Of a stretch of 64,000 bases of DNA, positions 54,956 through 63,916 are shown in pieces; within the stretch, counting starts at the first letter, position 1, and each line of letters opens with the position of its first letter. The notes below the pieces were generated by a model. The model saw only the letters and a list, made by a program, of their open reading frames with translations, was not told the DNA's origin and did no database searches. This DNA is from Planctomycetota bacterium (GTDB lineage: Bacteria; Planctomycetota; PUPC01; JACPCR01), in NCBI GenBank assembly GCA_027625095.1, contig JAQBXN010000014.1, positions 38,695 to 102,694 of the forward strand. The letters run 5' to 3'. The translations under genes and the position numbers were made by a program.

Positions 54956-56986
54956 TCATTTACCTTTCGGGCCTTTCAAATACTTATCAAACCAGCGAAT
55001 GATGTGGTTGATTCGCTCTATTCGCCGGTCGGTCCTGCCGCCGCGAGAGAGGCCGTGTGATTCGTCCGGGAAGCGGACGAATTCGGTGTCTACTCCCAGC
55101 TTCTTAAGGGCTACAAATACCTGTTCGCCCTGCTCGATATTGCAGCGGAGATCCTGTTCGCTGTGGATGACAAGGGTGGGCGTCCTGGCGTTACCGATGT
55201 ATTTCATGGGTGACTGTCGCCAGTAGTTTTCCATGTTCTCCCACGGCGGCTCGTCGTTGAAGACCTCCTGGAACGCCCAGTTGAAATCGCTCGAACCGTA
55301 CATGCTTATCAGGTTACTGACACAGCGCTGGGTGACTGCGCCCTGAAAACGATCTGTGTGTCCGATGATCCAGTTGGTCATGAAACCACCGTAGCTGCCG
55401 CCGGTGACGCCCATCCTCCGACGATCCAGGTACGGCCGTCGCTGAACGAAATCGGTGAAAGCCATCAGGTCATCATAATCCGCACCGCCCCAATCGTTCC
55501 AGATCGCCTTTGCGTGCTCCTCACCGTATCCGGATCCGCCGCGGGGATTGCAATAGTAAACGACGTAACCGGCTGCCGCGAGCATGTAGAACTCGGACAT
55601 GAATGAATACCCATACTGTGCCAGCGGGCCGCCGTGAATGTAAAGAATAGAGGGGTACTTTCTGCCAGGCCGAAATCCGGGCGGCTTTAAGATCCATCCC
55701 TGCAGATCGTTTTTCACCGCACCTTTGAACCAGACTTCTTCAACGTCTCCCAGATCGAGTTTCGGCAGCCATCCGGAGTTCAGACCGGTCAATGTTCTAA
55801 CGGCCCCTGCAGCCAGATCGCTGACACAAACTTGTCCCGGATCGGACAGATCGCCACGAAGGCAGGCCAGCCTGTTTCCGCGTCGGTCGAGGGTCAGATT
55901 GCCGTATGCTGCCTCTTCATCAAGTACGGATTCGATGGCGCGGCTCTCTACGTCGATATGCATCACGCTTGTGCCGCCCTTGCGGGATATCTGGAAGTAG
56001 ACGGATTTCGAATCCGGAGACCACACCGGGTCGGACATGGAAGCGGACGCGGTATCCGTAAGGGTAAGACTGTTGACGGCGAAGTCATGGCCGGCTGTCA
56101 GCTCGACGGCCTTGTTACTGTTGCGGGTGGGAACGAGCCAGAGTTTTTCATTCCGCCACCACTGTTTTTTCTTCTGGACTCCAATGTAAGCAATGAATTT
56201 TCCGTCGGGAGAGAATGAAGGGCTGAACTTTCGGCCTTCGGGGGCGGAGAGTTTTCTTATGCGGCCGCCGGCAGCCGGCATGATGAAAATGTCCATACCG
56301 TCCAGGTCGAAATCCGGATCGTCGCTGCGATTCGAGCAGAAGGCGATGCTCTTCCCATCCGGTGACCAGGCCGGCCCCTGTTCAGAGTATTTCTCGCCCG
56401 ATGTCAGTTGGGTCGCTTTGCCGGATTTGCTGTTGATGAGCCACAGATGCGGTCGCTCAGCAGGCAGAAAACCAGCACCATCCTGCTTGTAATGAACACG
56501 GGTAAAGTGCCTGACGACGACGCCCAGTTGCTTTTTCCACTCGTCCTTCTCGCGTTCGAGTTCTTCCTCGTCCTTTTTTCTGAAAGAACAAACAAACTGC
56601 TTGCCGTCGGGGGACCATTCGTACGACAGAATCGCCCCTTGAAGACGGGTCAGCGGACGGGCTTCACCTCCATCAAAAGGAATGATGTGAATCTGTGATT
56701 GCTTTTCTTTCCCCCGGCTGGACAGGAAGGCAATCTCTTTCCCGTCTGGCGACCAACGTGGGCCGCTGTCTTGATCACCGTAAGTAAACTGCTTTGGCCT
56801 TCCGCCCTGCGCAGGCACTATCCAAAGATTCGTGAAACGCTTTTCGGACTCCTTTTCCACTCGCACCACCGTGTAAACGACATGCTCTCCATCCGGTGAG
56901 ATCCGGCAGTCACCGATGAGTTCCATGCGGTAGAGATCTTCGGGCTTGATTTTGTTGTTCTTTTTATTCTGCTGTTGCCTGGCCAT
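54956..56986 (-). CDS. S9-family prolyl oligopeptidase-like serine peptidase
   Basis: This 676-aa protein has an N-terminal seven-bladed WD40-like beta-propeller (repeats SPDG about every 45 residues: RISPDGEHVV, RWSPDGKEI, EWSPDGKQF) and a C-terminal alpha/beta hydrolase (about residues 420-670). The catalytic Ser is in GGSYGGFM, Asp in SEQDLRC and His in DESHGLSR. No signal peptide is seen, so it is probably cytoplasmic. It trims peptides, probably of the acylaminoacyl/dipeptidyl peptidase type. ATG 56986 is preferred over TTG 56998. Confidence 0.92.
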   Translation of the reverse strand: MARQQQNKKNNKIKPEDLYRMELIGDCRISPDGEHVVYTVVRVEKESEKRFTNLWIVPAQGGRPKQFTYGDQDSGPRWSPDGKEIAFLSSRGKEKQSQIHIIPFDGGEARPLTRLQGAILSYEWSPDGKQFVCSFRKKDEEELEREKDEWKKQLGVVVRHFTRVHYKQDGAGFLPAERPHLWLINSKSGKATQLTSGEKYSEQGPAWSPDGKSIAFCSNRSDDPDFDLDGMDIFIMPAAGGRIRKLSAPEGRKFSPSFSPDGKFIAYIGVQKKKQWWRNEKLWLVPTRNSNKAVELTAGHDFAVNSLTLTDTASASMSDPVWSPDSKSVYFQISRKGGTSVMHIDVESRAIESVLDEEAAYGNLTLDRRGNRLACLRGDLSDPGQVCVSDLAAGAVRTLTGLNSGWLPKLDLGDVEEVWFKGAVKNDLQGWILKPPGFRPGRKYPSILYIHGGPLAQYGYSFMSEFYMLAAAGYVVYYCNPRGGSGYGEEHAKAIWNDWGGADYDDLMAFTDFVQRRPYLDRRRMGVTGGSYGGFMTNWIIGHTDRFQGAVTQRCVSNLISMYGSSDFNWAFQEVFNDEPPWENMENYWRQSPMKYIGNARTPTLVIHSEQDLRCNIEQGEQVFVALKKLGVDTEFVRFPDESHGLSRGGRTDRRIERINHIIRWFDKYLKGPKGK

Positions 56987-57154
56987 TGTTGAGTCCAATT
57001 GGTTTCCTGGGCTTCTTCAGTATTCGAAAAGTCAGTTACGTTTTTTCAAGATGAAGAAGATGACAGTTTCATCATGGACGGATTTGCACCCCGTTACTGA
57101 ACCGGAGCGGGGTAAAGTCAGATCAGCCTCTGCCGGGTTCGCCCTGTCCGTCAC

Positions 57155-58885
57155 TCATAAGAGAAGATTCTTAATTCCTGGCAGAAATTGATCGCGCACC
57201 ACTGTTTCCCAGTTCATCCTATTGGCAATCTCGTGACCGGATTCGATTCGTGCCTTGAGCAGTTCAGGTCTGCTCGTCAGCCGTTTCGATAGCTCAAACG
57301 CCAGCCGACTCGCCTCCCTATGTTCGATAGCTTCCCGCTGCTTGCGTTCCATTTCGATCATCTGGCTCAAGTCGCCACTCAATTCAGCCTGGGTGTAATT
57401 GCCGACCAGGATGAGTTCAGAGTCGAGAGCGCCCACCTGCTCTGCAAAGGCGCGGCAGCCGCACACATTCGAGAACACGCAGACTGCACCGTATGTCAGC
57501 GGTTCGAGCTGAGCGATGCCGAAAGGTTCATAGATGGACAAACCAAACTCGGCGTCCGTACCCTTTCGAAGCGCCTGGAACTCAACGTCGGCGCCAAGCT
57601 TTGGCCCACACAGAACCGGCCCCCAGCCGAACTGATTGATAAACACCATCTGAATGTTTCGGGCTGCCAGGTTAAAAGACTGAACCGCGTCATTAAGGGC
57701 CTCTTCACTTCCTATGAGATCTGAACCGCCGAGCTGGTGGCACGCCGGCCAGCCGTATTTGGCCATCTCGGCCACCTCTTCTGCAGAACGGCGGAGACTC
57801 CCTTCGCTGGCGAGGAGGAAGTAGGTGGCCTTTCTTCCCGATTGTTCAAGCAGGGGATCAAGTTGAATGAGCACCTGAAAGTCGCGCCATATAGCTTTAC
57901 TGACCACCGGCCTCGCAACATGGGTGAAAATCAGATCCGGCCGCTGGCCCGTCAGCCCTTCTGCAAAGTCCTGAAGCGCACTTCGGCATCGTTGTCTCTC
58001 TTCGTACGTGATTCGTTCGGATGGAATCCCATTAAAAACGCAGTCAATACGGCCGCGTCGAAATGCCTCACCCAGGAATCGAAATTCCTCTGCAACCAGG
58101 TCACCCACCGCAAAAATTCCGTCAAGGAAATGCGCCAGGCAGAAGATGGCGTGCTTCCAGTAATGATGCTGTGAGCCGAACGTTTCATCGAGACAGAGGC
58201 CAGACGCCGCTGCCCTTCGCATTACGTTGTAGAACATCGTGTCGTGTCCGGCCCGGCCCTCGGTCAGGCCCCTTGCGGTAGCAACTTCATGTGCGTGAAA
58301 GATAGTGCGATCAGAAGGTCGGCCTTCAAGCTTTACCCTGAGCGCCAGCGGCAGGCCCATGAAGTCATGAGAAATAAAGACACTCGGCCCATCTTCACCG
58401 AGTAGCAGCCGCAGGATCTCGTATCCCGGCCCGGCCAGACGCATGAACTGGTCGAGTTCCGCCACGGATTCATACCTGAGATAGTCGAACTGGAATTGTT
58501 TCAAGAGGACCAATTTGAATTCATTCAGAAATTTGATTTCAGAATCTTCCACATTGACCAAAACAATCTCGACGCTGATCGCCTCGCCAGTGACCGGATG
58601 CAGAAGGGATCGTTCGCCGTAAACAATCTGTACGTTATGTACTTTTTCGATGAACAGCAGGGCTTTGGAGTGCACCGATTCGAAGACCCCATCCAGAGAA
58701 GAGAAGTGGACTGCACCACCCTTACCCAGCCGTTGTTTTCCAGGTTCGTCTACATTGAACGGGCCAATCAGGATGGTTCTCTCAACTCCCTTACGGTAGG
58801 CGGCGGAAGTCAGCAGGCCCCGGAGGACAGTGCCAATGCCACCCTTCTGCTCGACTGCTTCATGAGTGATGTGGACGACTTGCAT
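57155..58885 (-). CDS. Glycosyltransferase, GT4/GT5 glycogen-synthase-like
   Basis: This 576-aa protein begins MQVVHITHEAVEQKGGIGTV, the K-x-G-G sugar-nucleotide loop of glycogen/starch synthases, and has FHAHEVATARG, then a C-terminal half with IYEPFGIAQLEPLTYGAV (the E-P-F-G-x-x-x-L-E-x-x motif, about residue 465) and VFSNVCGC. It is longer than bacterial GlgA and diverges in the middle. It could make glycogen or another alpha-glucan, or be a related sugar transferase. ATG 58885 has no good ribosome-binding site. It lies next to a tandem duplication. Confidence 0.8.
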   Translation of the reverse strand: MQVVHITHEAVEQKGGIGTVLRGLLTSAAYRKGVERTILIGPFNVDEPGKQRLGKGGAVHFSSLDGVFESVHSKALLFIEKVHNVQIVYGERSLLHPVTGEAISVEIVLVNVEDSEIKFLNEFKLVLLKQFQFDYLRYESVAELDQFMRLAGPGYEILRLLLGEDGPSVFISHDFMGLPLALRVKLEGRPSDRTIFHAHEVATARGLTEGRAGHDTMFYNVMRRAAASGLCLDETFGSQHHYWKHAIFCLAHFLDGIFAVGDLVAEEFRFLGEAFRRGRIDCVFNGIPSERITYEERQRCRSALQDFAEGLTGQRPDLIFTHVARPVVSKAIWRDFQVLIQLDPLLEQSGRKATYFLLASEGSLRRSAEEVAEMAKYGWPACHQLGGSDLIGSEEALNDAVQSFNLAARNIQMVFINQFGWGPVLCGPKLGADVEFQALRKGTDAEFGLSIYEPFGIAQLEPLTYGAVCVFSNVCGCRAFAEQVGALDSELILVGNYTQAELSGDLSQMIEMERKQREAIEHREASRLAFELSKRLTSRPELLKARIESGHEIANRMNWETVVRDQFLPGIKNLLL

Positions 58886-58904
58886 GGGGTGTAATGAGTA
58901 ATGC

Positions 58905-59240
58905 GTATCGCAGCCGTAAGGCCGCAACCAAAGGGAAGAAAAGTGCTTCCAACGAATTCAAGGAAACAACGAATGCGGAAGGGAGAAGAATGCAAATTTG
59001 CATTGGCTTAGCGTGATGAGGCTTACCCCTCCAGAATCTTTCAAAAAAAACAAGAAACTCATCTGTAAACGTGTATCGCAGCCGTAAGGCCGCAACCAAT
59101 GGGAAGAAAAGTGCTTCCAACGAATTCAAGGAAACAACGAATGCGGAAGGGAGAAGAATGCAAATTTGCATTGGCTTAGCGTGATGAGGCTTACCCCTCC
59201 AAAATCTTTCGAAGAAAACAAGAAACTCAACTGTAACCCT
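58905..59240. repeat. Two tandem copies of a 168-bp unit
   Basis: Units 58905-59072 and 59073-59240 are nearly identical, with a few substitutions and no clear indels. Each contains GCCGTAAGGCCGC and the perfect 16-bp palindrome AATGCAAATTTGCATT. GTAATGAGTA occurs on both outer sides (58891 and 59241). The unit length is a multiple of three, so an open frame runs through on the minus strand, but it has no ribosome-binding site or family likeness. Nothing else is seen in the 457-base gap. Confidence 0.92.
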
Positions 59241-59342
59241 GTAATGAGTAAATTGATAAAGGTTACTTATCTTGAGCCTGGAACTGAATTGGTTCTCCAT
59301 CGTGGCCTGGAAAACCCATTCCATAAAGGCTGTGAACGAACC

Positions 59343-60125
59343 CTATCCCTGAAAAAGTGACAGTGCGCCATCTACGTATATTTCCGTCCCGGTTACATAG
59401 CTCGCATCGTCACTTGCCAGATAAAGGATGGCTGAGGCCACTTCCTCTGATTCCGCGGCTCTCTGTTCCAACGGGATCATGCCAACCGGGTACTCCCGGG
59501 GGATACGAATTTTGTCTATGTTTCTTGCAAACGTATTTTCACCGATGCTGGTTTTCGTGGCCCCTGGACAAACGACATTTACCCGGATCTTCCATTGAGC
59601 CAGTTCCATGGCGGCCATCTTGGTAAAGGCGACCTGCGCGGCCTTGGAGGCCGAGTAGGCGGTGAATCCGAAGTTCGAGAATATGCGATTCCCGTTGACG
59701 CTGGAGATAACGATGATGCTGCCTCCACCGGATGCACGGAGATGTGGGATGGAATACTTCACCGTAAGGAATGTCCCCCGGACATTGATGTGATGGGTCT
59801 GATCCCACTCATCCGGAGTGATTTCTTCGATAGGTGCGAATACTCCGTTAATGCCGGCGTTTGGGACGACAATGTCCAGTCTCCCCCATTTGGCGACCGT
59901 CTCCTCGACGAGCTTTTGCACATGCTCCGGTTCGGCAACGTCGCCAGCCAGCGAAAGGACATCTCCGCCGAGTTCCCTGATTTCCTCTGCCGCTTCCTCC
60001 AGCCTTTCCATACGCCTGGCGGTGATTGCGACCTTTGCACCCTCTTTGGCCATGGCGATGGCGGCAGCTTTACCGATTCCGCTGCTGCCCCCGGTGATGA
60101 GTGCGACTCTGTCTTTGAGCTTCAT
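59343..60125 (-). CDS. SDR-family NAD(P)-dependent oxidoreductase
   Basis: This 260-aa short-chain dehydrogenase has the cofactor loop TGGSSGIG (about residues 11-18), NAG at about residue 91 (PNAGINGVF), the active-site Ser in VISSVNG and Y-x-x-x-K in YSASKAA (about residue 157), and a C-terminal tail DGALS. It resembles 3-ketoacyl-ACP reductase/glucose dehydrogenase-type members; the substrate cannot be told. It starts at ATG 60125 behind GAGGTATTAC. Neighbours do not form a pathway. Confidence 0.9.
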   Translation of the reverse strand: MKLKDRVALITGGSSGIGKAAAIAMAKEGAKVAITARRMERLEEAAEEIRELGGDVLSLAGDVAEPEHVQKLVEETVAKWGRLDIVVPNAGINGVFAPIEEITPDEWDQTHHINVRGTFLTVKYSIPHLRASGGGSIIVISSVNGNRIFSNFGFTAYSASKAAQVAFTKMAAMELAQWKIRVNVVCPGATKTSIGENTFARNIDKIRIPREYPVGMIPLEQRAAESEEVASAILYLASDDASYVTGTEIYVDGALSLFQG

Positions 60126-60286
60126 AGTAATACCTCCTGGTTTGATTCATGTTTTATGTCGCGTTCTTCCCTGCGACTTGTCCCGAATTGCATACTATCG
60201 TGAGCGCTCCGAAAGCGGAATACGATTGTGGCCGGACTCGCTGTTTCCAGTGGCTGCATTCTACCGGCCCCACCTCTGCCTTTTTT

Positions 60287-60378
60287 GCCCCGGAGGGGCA
60301 GCGGCAGAAGATCGCCTACGCCCCTCCGGGGACCGGTGGTTAAAACCACCGGCTACTTGCCTATACGCCTCCGGCGTA
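60287..60378. repeat. Composite palindromic repeat, copy 2
   Basis: The same order of palindromes as at 17813-17928: GCCCCGGAGGGGC and its complement (60287-60299 and 60320-60331), CCGGTGGTTAAAACCACCGG (60333-60352) and TACGCCTCCGGCGTA (60364-60378). It fills the centre of the 350-base gap between the SDR and VTT genes, which otherwise shows no gene. Confidence 0.8.
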
Positions 60379-60475
60379 ATCTGAAACAGAATGTGGTCAA
60401 AGCCACAGCCACACAGTCGAGCCTTGTCTGAGACTCGAAGCCGCAGCGGCAACTTTCACGGAACGGCACAAAACA

Positions 60476-61207
60476 TTGGACGAATCCGAAGAGACAACTG
60501 ACCGGCGAATCTGGCTGATCAAGCTTGGCGGGATAGCTCCGGTAGTCCTTGGACTTGCCGGATACTTTCTGATTCCCGCCTTCAGGGAAGATTTGAACGC
60601 CGGGATTGGCATTCTTGTCAGCGGTAATCCTGCAGATATCCCCGGGGCCCTAAAGGTGTGGGCCGCCGGTTTTGGCATCTGGGCGCCGATGACCACCTCC
60701 ATTCTGATGGTCGTCCAGGCCCTGGCTGCGCCGATTCCTGCGGTGTTTATTACTGCGGCGAACAGCCTGCTTTTTGGCCCTTTCGTCGGAGGGCTCCTTT
60801 CCATTTCTTCTGCGACGGTGGCCGCGTTTATCTGCTTTGCTCTGGCTCGAACATTTGGCGAACCGCTGGTTGGCCGGCTGATTCCACCAAAGATGCGAAC
60901 CAAAACCGATGCCTTCGTCGATGGCCACGGTGGGACTGCAATCCTTGTTGCGCGGCTCATCCCAATCGTCCCTTTTGATCCCATCAGCTACGTAGCCGGT
61001 CTGTCGAAGATGCGGGCCGGTACTTTCTTCTGGGCAACGCTGATCGGCCAGATACCCGCAGGAATGACTTATTCTTACCTGGCCCAGGAACTGGGGCGTC
61101 CGGCACGGATGGCTGCAATGGCGGCAGGCGCGTTTATTGGGCTGCTCATTTTCGGTTACGCGGTTCGGATGATTCTAATCACACGAAAAGACAAGCCGAA
61201 AGAATAG
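60476..61207 (+). CDS. VTT-domain (TVP38/TMEM64, DedA-like) membrane protein
   Basis: This 243-aa protein has about six membrane segments and the VTT (SNARE-associated) motif region: ANSLLFGPFVGGLLSISSAT (about residue 98), RLIPIVPFDPISYVAGLSKM (F/Y-x-x-R-x-x-P-x-x-P-x-D pattern, about residue 165) and the C-terminal IGQIPAGMTYSYLAQELG. DedA/TMEM64 relatives act in lipid scrambling and undecaprenyl-phosphate recycling. The start is TTG 60476; no ATG precedes the first helix in frame. The family assignment is good, the precise role is unknown. Confidence 0.87.
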   Translation: MDESEETTDRRIWLIKLGGIAPVVLGLAGYFLIPAFREDLNAGIGILVSGNPADIPGALKVWAAGFGIWAPMTTSILMVVQALAAPIPAVFITAANSLLFGPFVGGLLSISSATVAAFICFALARTFGEPLVGRLIPPKMRTKTDAFVDGHGGTAILVARLIPIVPFDPISYVAGLSKMRAGTFFWATLIGQIPAGMTYSYLAQELGRPARMAAMAAGAFIGLLIFGYAVRMILITRKDKPKE

Positions 61208-61218
61208 TGCGTTGGAGC

Positions 61219-61280
61219 GTGGTGCACTCGCTCCACGAGGGCCTGCAAAAAAAGTGGTGCACTCGCTCCGCGAGGGCCTG
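61219..61280. repeat. 27-bp direct repeat, two copies
   Basis: GTGGTGCACTCGCTCCACGA... at 61219-61245 and again at 61254-61280 with one difference (CCGCGA for CCACGA) after an eight-base A-rich spacer. GTGGTGC and GCTCCAC within each unit are partly complementary. It lies 11 bases after the VTT gene. Confidence 0.85.
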
Positions 61281-61321
61281 AGCAATCGAACCGGAGGCAT
61301 GAACTTCAATGGACTGCATTT

Positions 61322-61876
61322 TCAGTCTCCTCCAGTGCCCTTGAAATGGCTGTCCTTCTTAGCGAACAGGACATTGAATGACGTCAGGCTTCCGTAGCAT
61401 CGGGTGATGTATCCCTGAAGTTCCAGCTTCTCCTCACCGCTGAGAGACTTGTTGTTATTAATCTTCTGTTCCAGCACGCGTAGCTTTTCCCGTACGCCGA
61501 TGATCTTCTTGAAGAAAGCTTCAATCGGTATTTCTTTTTCCTGAACTTCATCGTTTCCGGGCAGCAGGACCATCGTGCCGCCGGACCATTTCGGTGCGAT
61601 TTCGATGTCCGCTTCCATCCAACCGTAATCCTGCATTGCCGCGCGAACGGCCTGCTTGATGAGGCTGGATTCCGGATCACTCACAGCTTCGACCACCGTG
61701 ATGCCCGGTAGACTTGGCGGGATGAATTTCGCTCCCAGTCCTTTGAAAATGATTACATACGTATCGTTGTGGTAACCCACCACACGGCCGAGACCGTTGG
61801 AAGGATGGCGGACAACGGTGCCGATCCCAAGTCGGCGGTCGGAGGTCTGGTTCTGTTGCGATGGTTGATCAGTCAT
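61322..61876 (-). CDS. Unknown protein with CarD/Tudor-like N-terminal domain
   Basis: This 184-aa protein has an N-terminal segment LGIGTVVRHPSNGLGRVVGY (about residues 16-35) with the basic-hydrophobic strand pattern of CarD/TRCF RNA-polymerase-interaction or Tudor-like domains. The C-terminal half is a helical region with KKIIGVREKLRVLEQKINNN (coiled coil) and a short basic tail. A role in transcription or DNA binding is possible but not shown. The middle includes VLLPGNDEVQEKEIP. I do not recognise a named family. Confidence 0.65.
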   Translation of the reverse strand: MTDQPSQQNQTSDRRLGIGTVVRHPSNGLGRVVGYHNDTYVIIFKGLGAKFIPPSLPGITVVEAVSDPESSLIKQAVRAAMQDYGWMEADIEIAPKWSGGTMVLLPGNDEVQEKEIPIEAFFKKIIGVREKLRVLEQKINNNKSLSGEEKLELQGYITRCYGSLTSFNVLFAKKDSHFKGTGGD

Positions 61877-61951
61877 TTTCTGCTCCTGTATCCCTTGTTT
61901 TTCCCTGATGTGTAAACAGTGCGTTTTGTGGACATTTCGCCGGATTCAATT

Positions 61952-62605
61952 TCAACCCAACAATCTCAACAGTTCCACCGGCGAGTCAATCAACTCTCTG
62001 GCACCGAACTTACTCAGTTCCCCCGCGTCACGAAAACCCCAGGTGACGCCAACCGGGAACATTTCGGCAGCACAGGCAGTTTTCATATCGGTATCTGTGT
62101 CTCCGACATACAGCCAGTCAGTGCATTCAATATCCAATTCCAGGGCGAAGGACCTGGCGCCGGCGGGGTCTGGTTTTCTCGGTACATCAGGCAATGCGCC
62201 CTGGATCTTGCGGAAGTCTGCATGGGCAAAAAAGTGTTCCACGACTTTCCTGGTAAACGAATCCGGTTTATTTGAAAGAACTGCCATCACAATCCCCCTG
62301 GTCTCTAACTCACTAAGGAGTTCGTTGATACCGGAATAAGGCATACTCTTCGCACACCAGCGTTGTTCGTATTCATCTTGCATGGCGTCGATGCACGCTT
62401 GGATCAGGTCATCAGATTGCTCTGCTTCAGGAAGAACTCGTTCCGCCAACACTCTCATTCCGTCACCGACAAATGCTCGATAACACTGCACCTCGTGCTG
62501 CGGGAAACCAAGACCAGCCAACGCTGCGTTCATTGAATCCGCAAGGTCGTCGAGGGTGTCGAGCAGTGTGCCGTCAAGGTCAAAAATTACAGCACGAAAA
62601 GGCAT
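61952..62605 (-). CDS. HAD-superfamily phosphatase, phosphoglycolate phosphatase-like
   Basis: This 217-aa protein has motif I FDLDGTLLDTLDDL (Asp pair, about residue 9), a helical cap, motif II VLSNKPDSFT (about residue 109), a Lys in PRKPDPAGA and motif IV YVGDTDTDMKTA. The cap and VGDGMRVLAERVL are typical of the Gph group, which removes 2-phosphoglycolate; relatives with other substrates exist. It is upstream of the CarD-like gene on the same strand, 75 bases apart. Confidence 0.88.
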   Translation of the reverse strand: MPFRAVIFDLDGTLLDTLDDLADSMNAALAGLGFPQHEVQCYRAFVGDGMRVLAERVLPEAEQSDDLIQACIDAMQDEYEQRWCAKSMPYSGINELLSELETRGIVMAVLSNKPDSFTRKVVEHFFAHADFRKIQGALPDVPRKPDPAGARSFALELDIECTDWLYVGDTDTDMKTACAAEMFPVGVTWGFRDAGELSKFGARELIDSPVELLRLLG

Positions 62606-63007
62606 TTTGATAAGAGTGGTTTACGGAGACAATAAGCCCCACCCAGGCTAACCCCGGATTCTACCCCCCTTCAAAGACAACGAAACACAGATGCCAGGTC
62701 GGAAACCAACCAAGGAAAAAATGAGGGTGAGGAATCTCCTCCCAAGAAAGGCTGGGGATGGGATACTTCGGCCGAGGATGAAGTCCAATGTCGGCAGGAA
62801 CGAGCTATTGGAGAACCGATGAAAGTCATTCTATCTGCTGAACAGAGTCTTCGGGAGTTTTCGCTCAGAGGCCCTGACTGAGATCGAAGGGAAGGCAGCT
62901 CAGGTCCCCGTCTTCCATTGATCTTTTCTGTTCAGCAGCCTGAGCGGAGCAATTTCTTCCTGGTCACACTTTACATGAGACCGTTAAGCCAACCCTCGCC
63001 TCCTTTC
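62606..63007. other. Intergenic region before the secreted protein
   Basis: About 400 bases with no supported gene. An open frame from 62918 runs into the secreted protein, but the added residues are polar and not signal-like. No repeat or RNA gene is recognised. Confidence 0.4.
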
Positions 63008-63916
63008 ATGAGACCTCTCGTAATATTGTTGGTCAGTGCCCTGACCGTAGCGTTGCCCCGCGGCCAGGTCCGCGGGGAGCCGTTGCCTGGTTTGCTGGAT
63101 GTCGAGGGAGTGGTTGGGAACGAGCCCGGGTTGGACGACGTCGAATTTGAGGCAGCGACGGCAAGGCAAATCCCGATTGCGGCGGATATTGGCGAACTCA
63201 GGATTCCATTCAAACTGGGCAAGGCGAAGACGCTGACATTGACTCTCGTCTGGAACGATGGCAGCCAGACCGAGATCCTCTTTCTAGCGGCTGACGCGAA
63301 GTATCAGAAGAAGGTCCCCGGCGATAATTTCCGGTCCGTCGAGCAACGGCTTCCCGGTGCTTGCCTGGAGATTCCGGCACTGGGCATCAGCTATCACACA
63401 CGACCGAATCCAAGTTTCTACAGAGAAGCGGCTCTTAAGGGTGTGCGGGCAAAATGGGCGTCACTGCCCAACGTTGCCGATCATCTATTTCTTCTTTCAA
63501 TCCGAGTGGAAGGAGGTGGTGCGGCACTCAGCCTGGATGGCAACTATGTTGGGAGCATCCCAAAGACGAACCCTCTCACTGCCGTGGTGTTTCCGCTTTC
63601 GGAGGAGACGAAGGTGGAGCGTCTGCTCCGAAAGAAATGGACGCCGTGGTTGCCACTTGATATCAGAACCCTCAACCGGCCGGGCGTGATGAAGGGTGCG
63701 GTGCTCAGCATTAACCAGGACTCCTTAAATGCACATGACGCGCCGATACGTGTAGCGAACGGTAGTCTCAATGCGGATGTCGGAACTGTTCGGGATGTTT
63801 CGCCGCCCGTTAACATGGACGATTCCATTTATCGGTATCTCGAGCGCAGTGCGTTCGAGGGGCTGCCGGAAGCGTTGTTGATATCCGTGCCGTCTGCTCC
63901 ATACACGAGGGCCTAG
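63008..63916 (+). CDS. Exported protein of unknown function, possibly truncated
   Basis: This 302-aa protein is read from ATG 63008 (MRPLVILLVSALTVALPRGQ, a clear signal peptide). Upstream in-frame ATGs at 62918 and 62975 are less suitable. The mature part is beta-rich, with TLTLVWNDGSQTEIL and GGGAALSLDGNYVGSIP. The stop codon comes suddenly after SVPSAPYTRA, close to the window edge, and the protein lacks a natural-looking C-terminal end. A frameshift or nonsense change in a longer gene cannot be excluded. No family is recognised. Confidence 0.7.
   Translation: MRPLVILLVSALTVALPRGQVRGEPLPGLLDVEGVVGNEPGLDDVEFEAATARQIPIAADIGELRIPFKLGKAKTLTLTLVWNDGSQTEILFLAADAKYQKKVPGDNFRSVEQRLPGACLEIPALGISYHTRPNPSFYREAALKGVRAKWASLPNVADHLFLLSIRVEGGGAALSLDGNYVGSIPKTNPLTAVVFPLSEETKVERLLRKKWTPWLPLDIRTLNRPGVMKGAVLSINQDSLNAHDAPIRVANGSLNADVGTVRDVSPPVNMDDSIYRYLERSAFEGLPEALLISVPSAPYTRA

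Noticed and set aside
58905..59240. CRISPR array
   Set aside because: Only two long units with no spacer pattern and no cas genes.
58860..59324. 154-codon minus-strand frame with an internal repeat
   Set aside because: It arises from the 168-bp tandem units (a multiple of three); no ribosome-binding site or family match.
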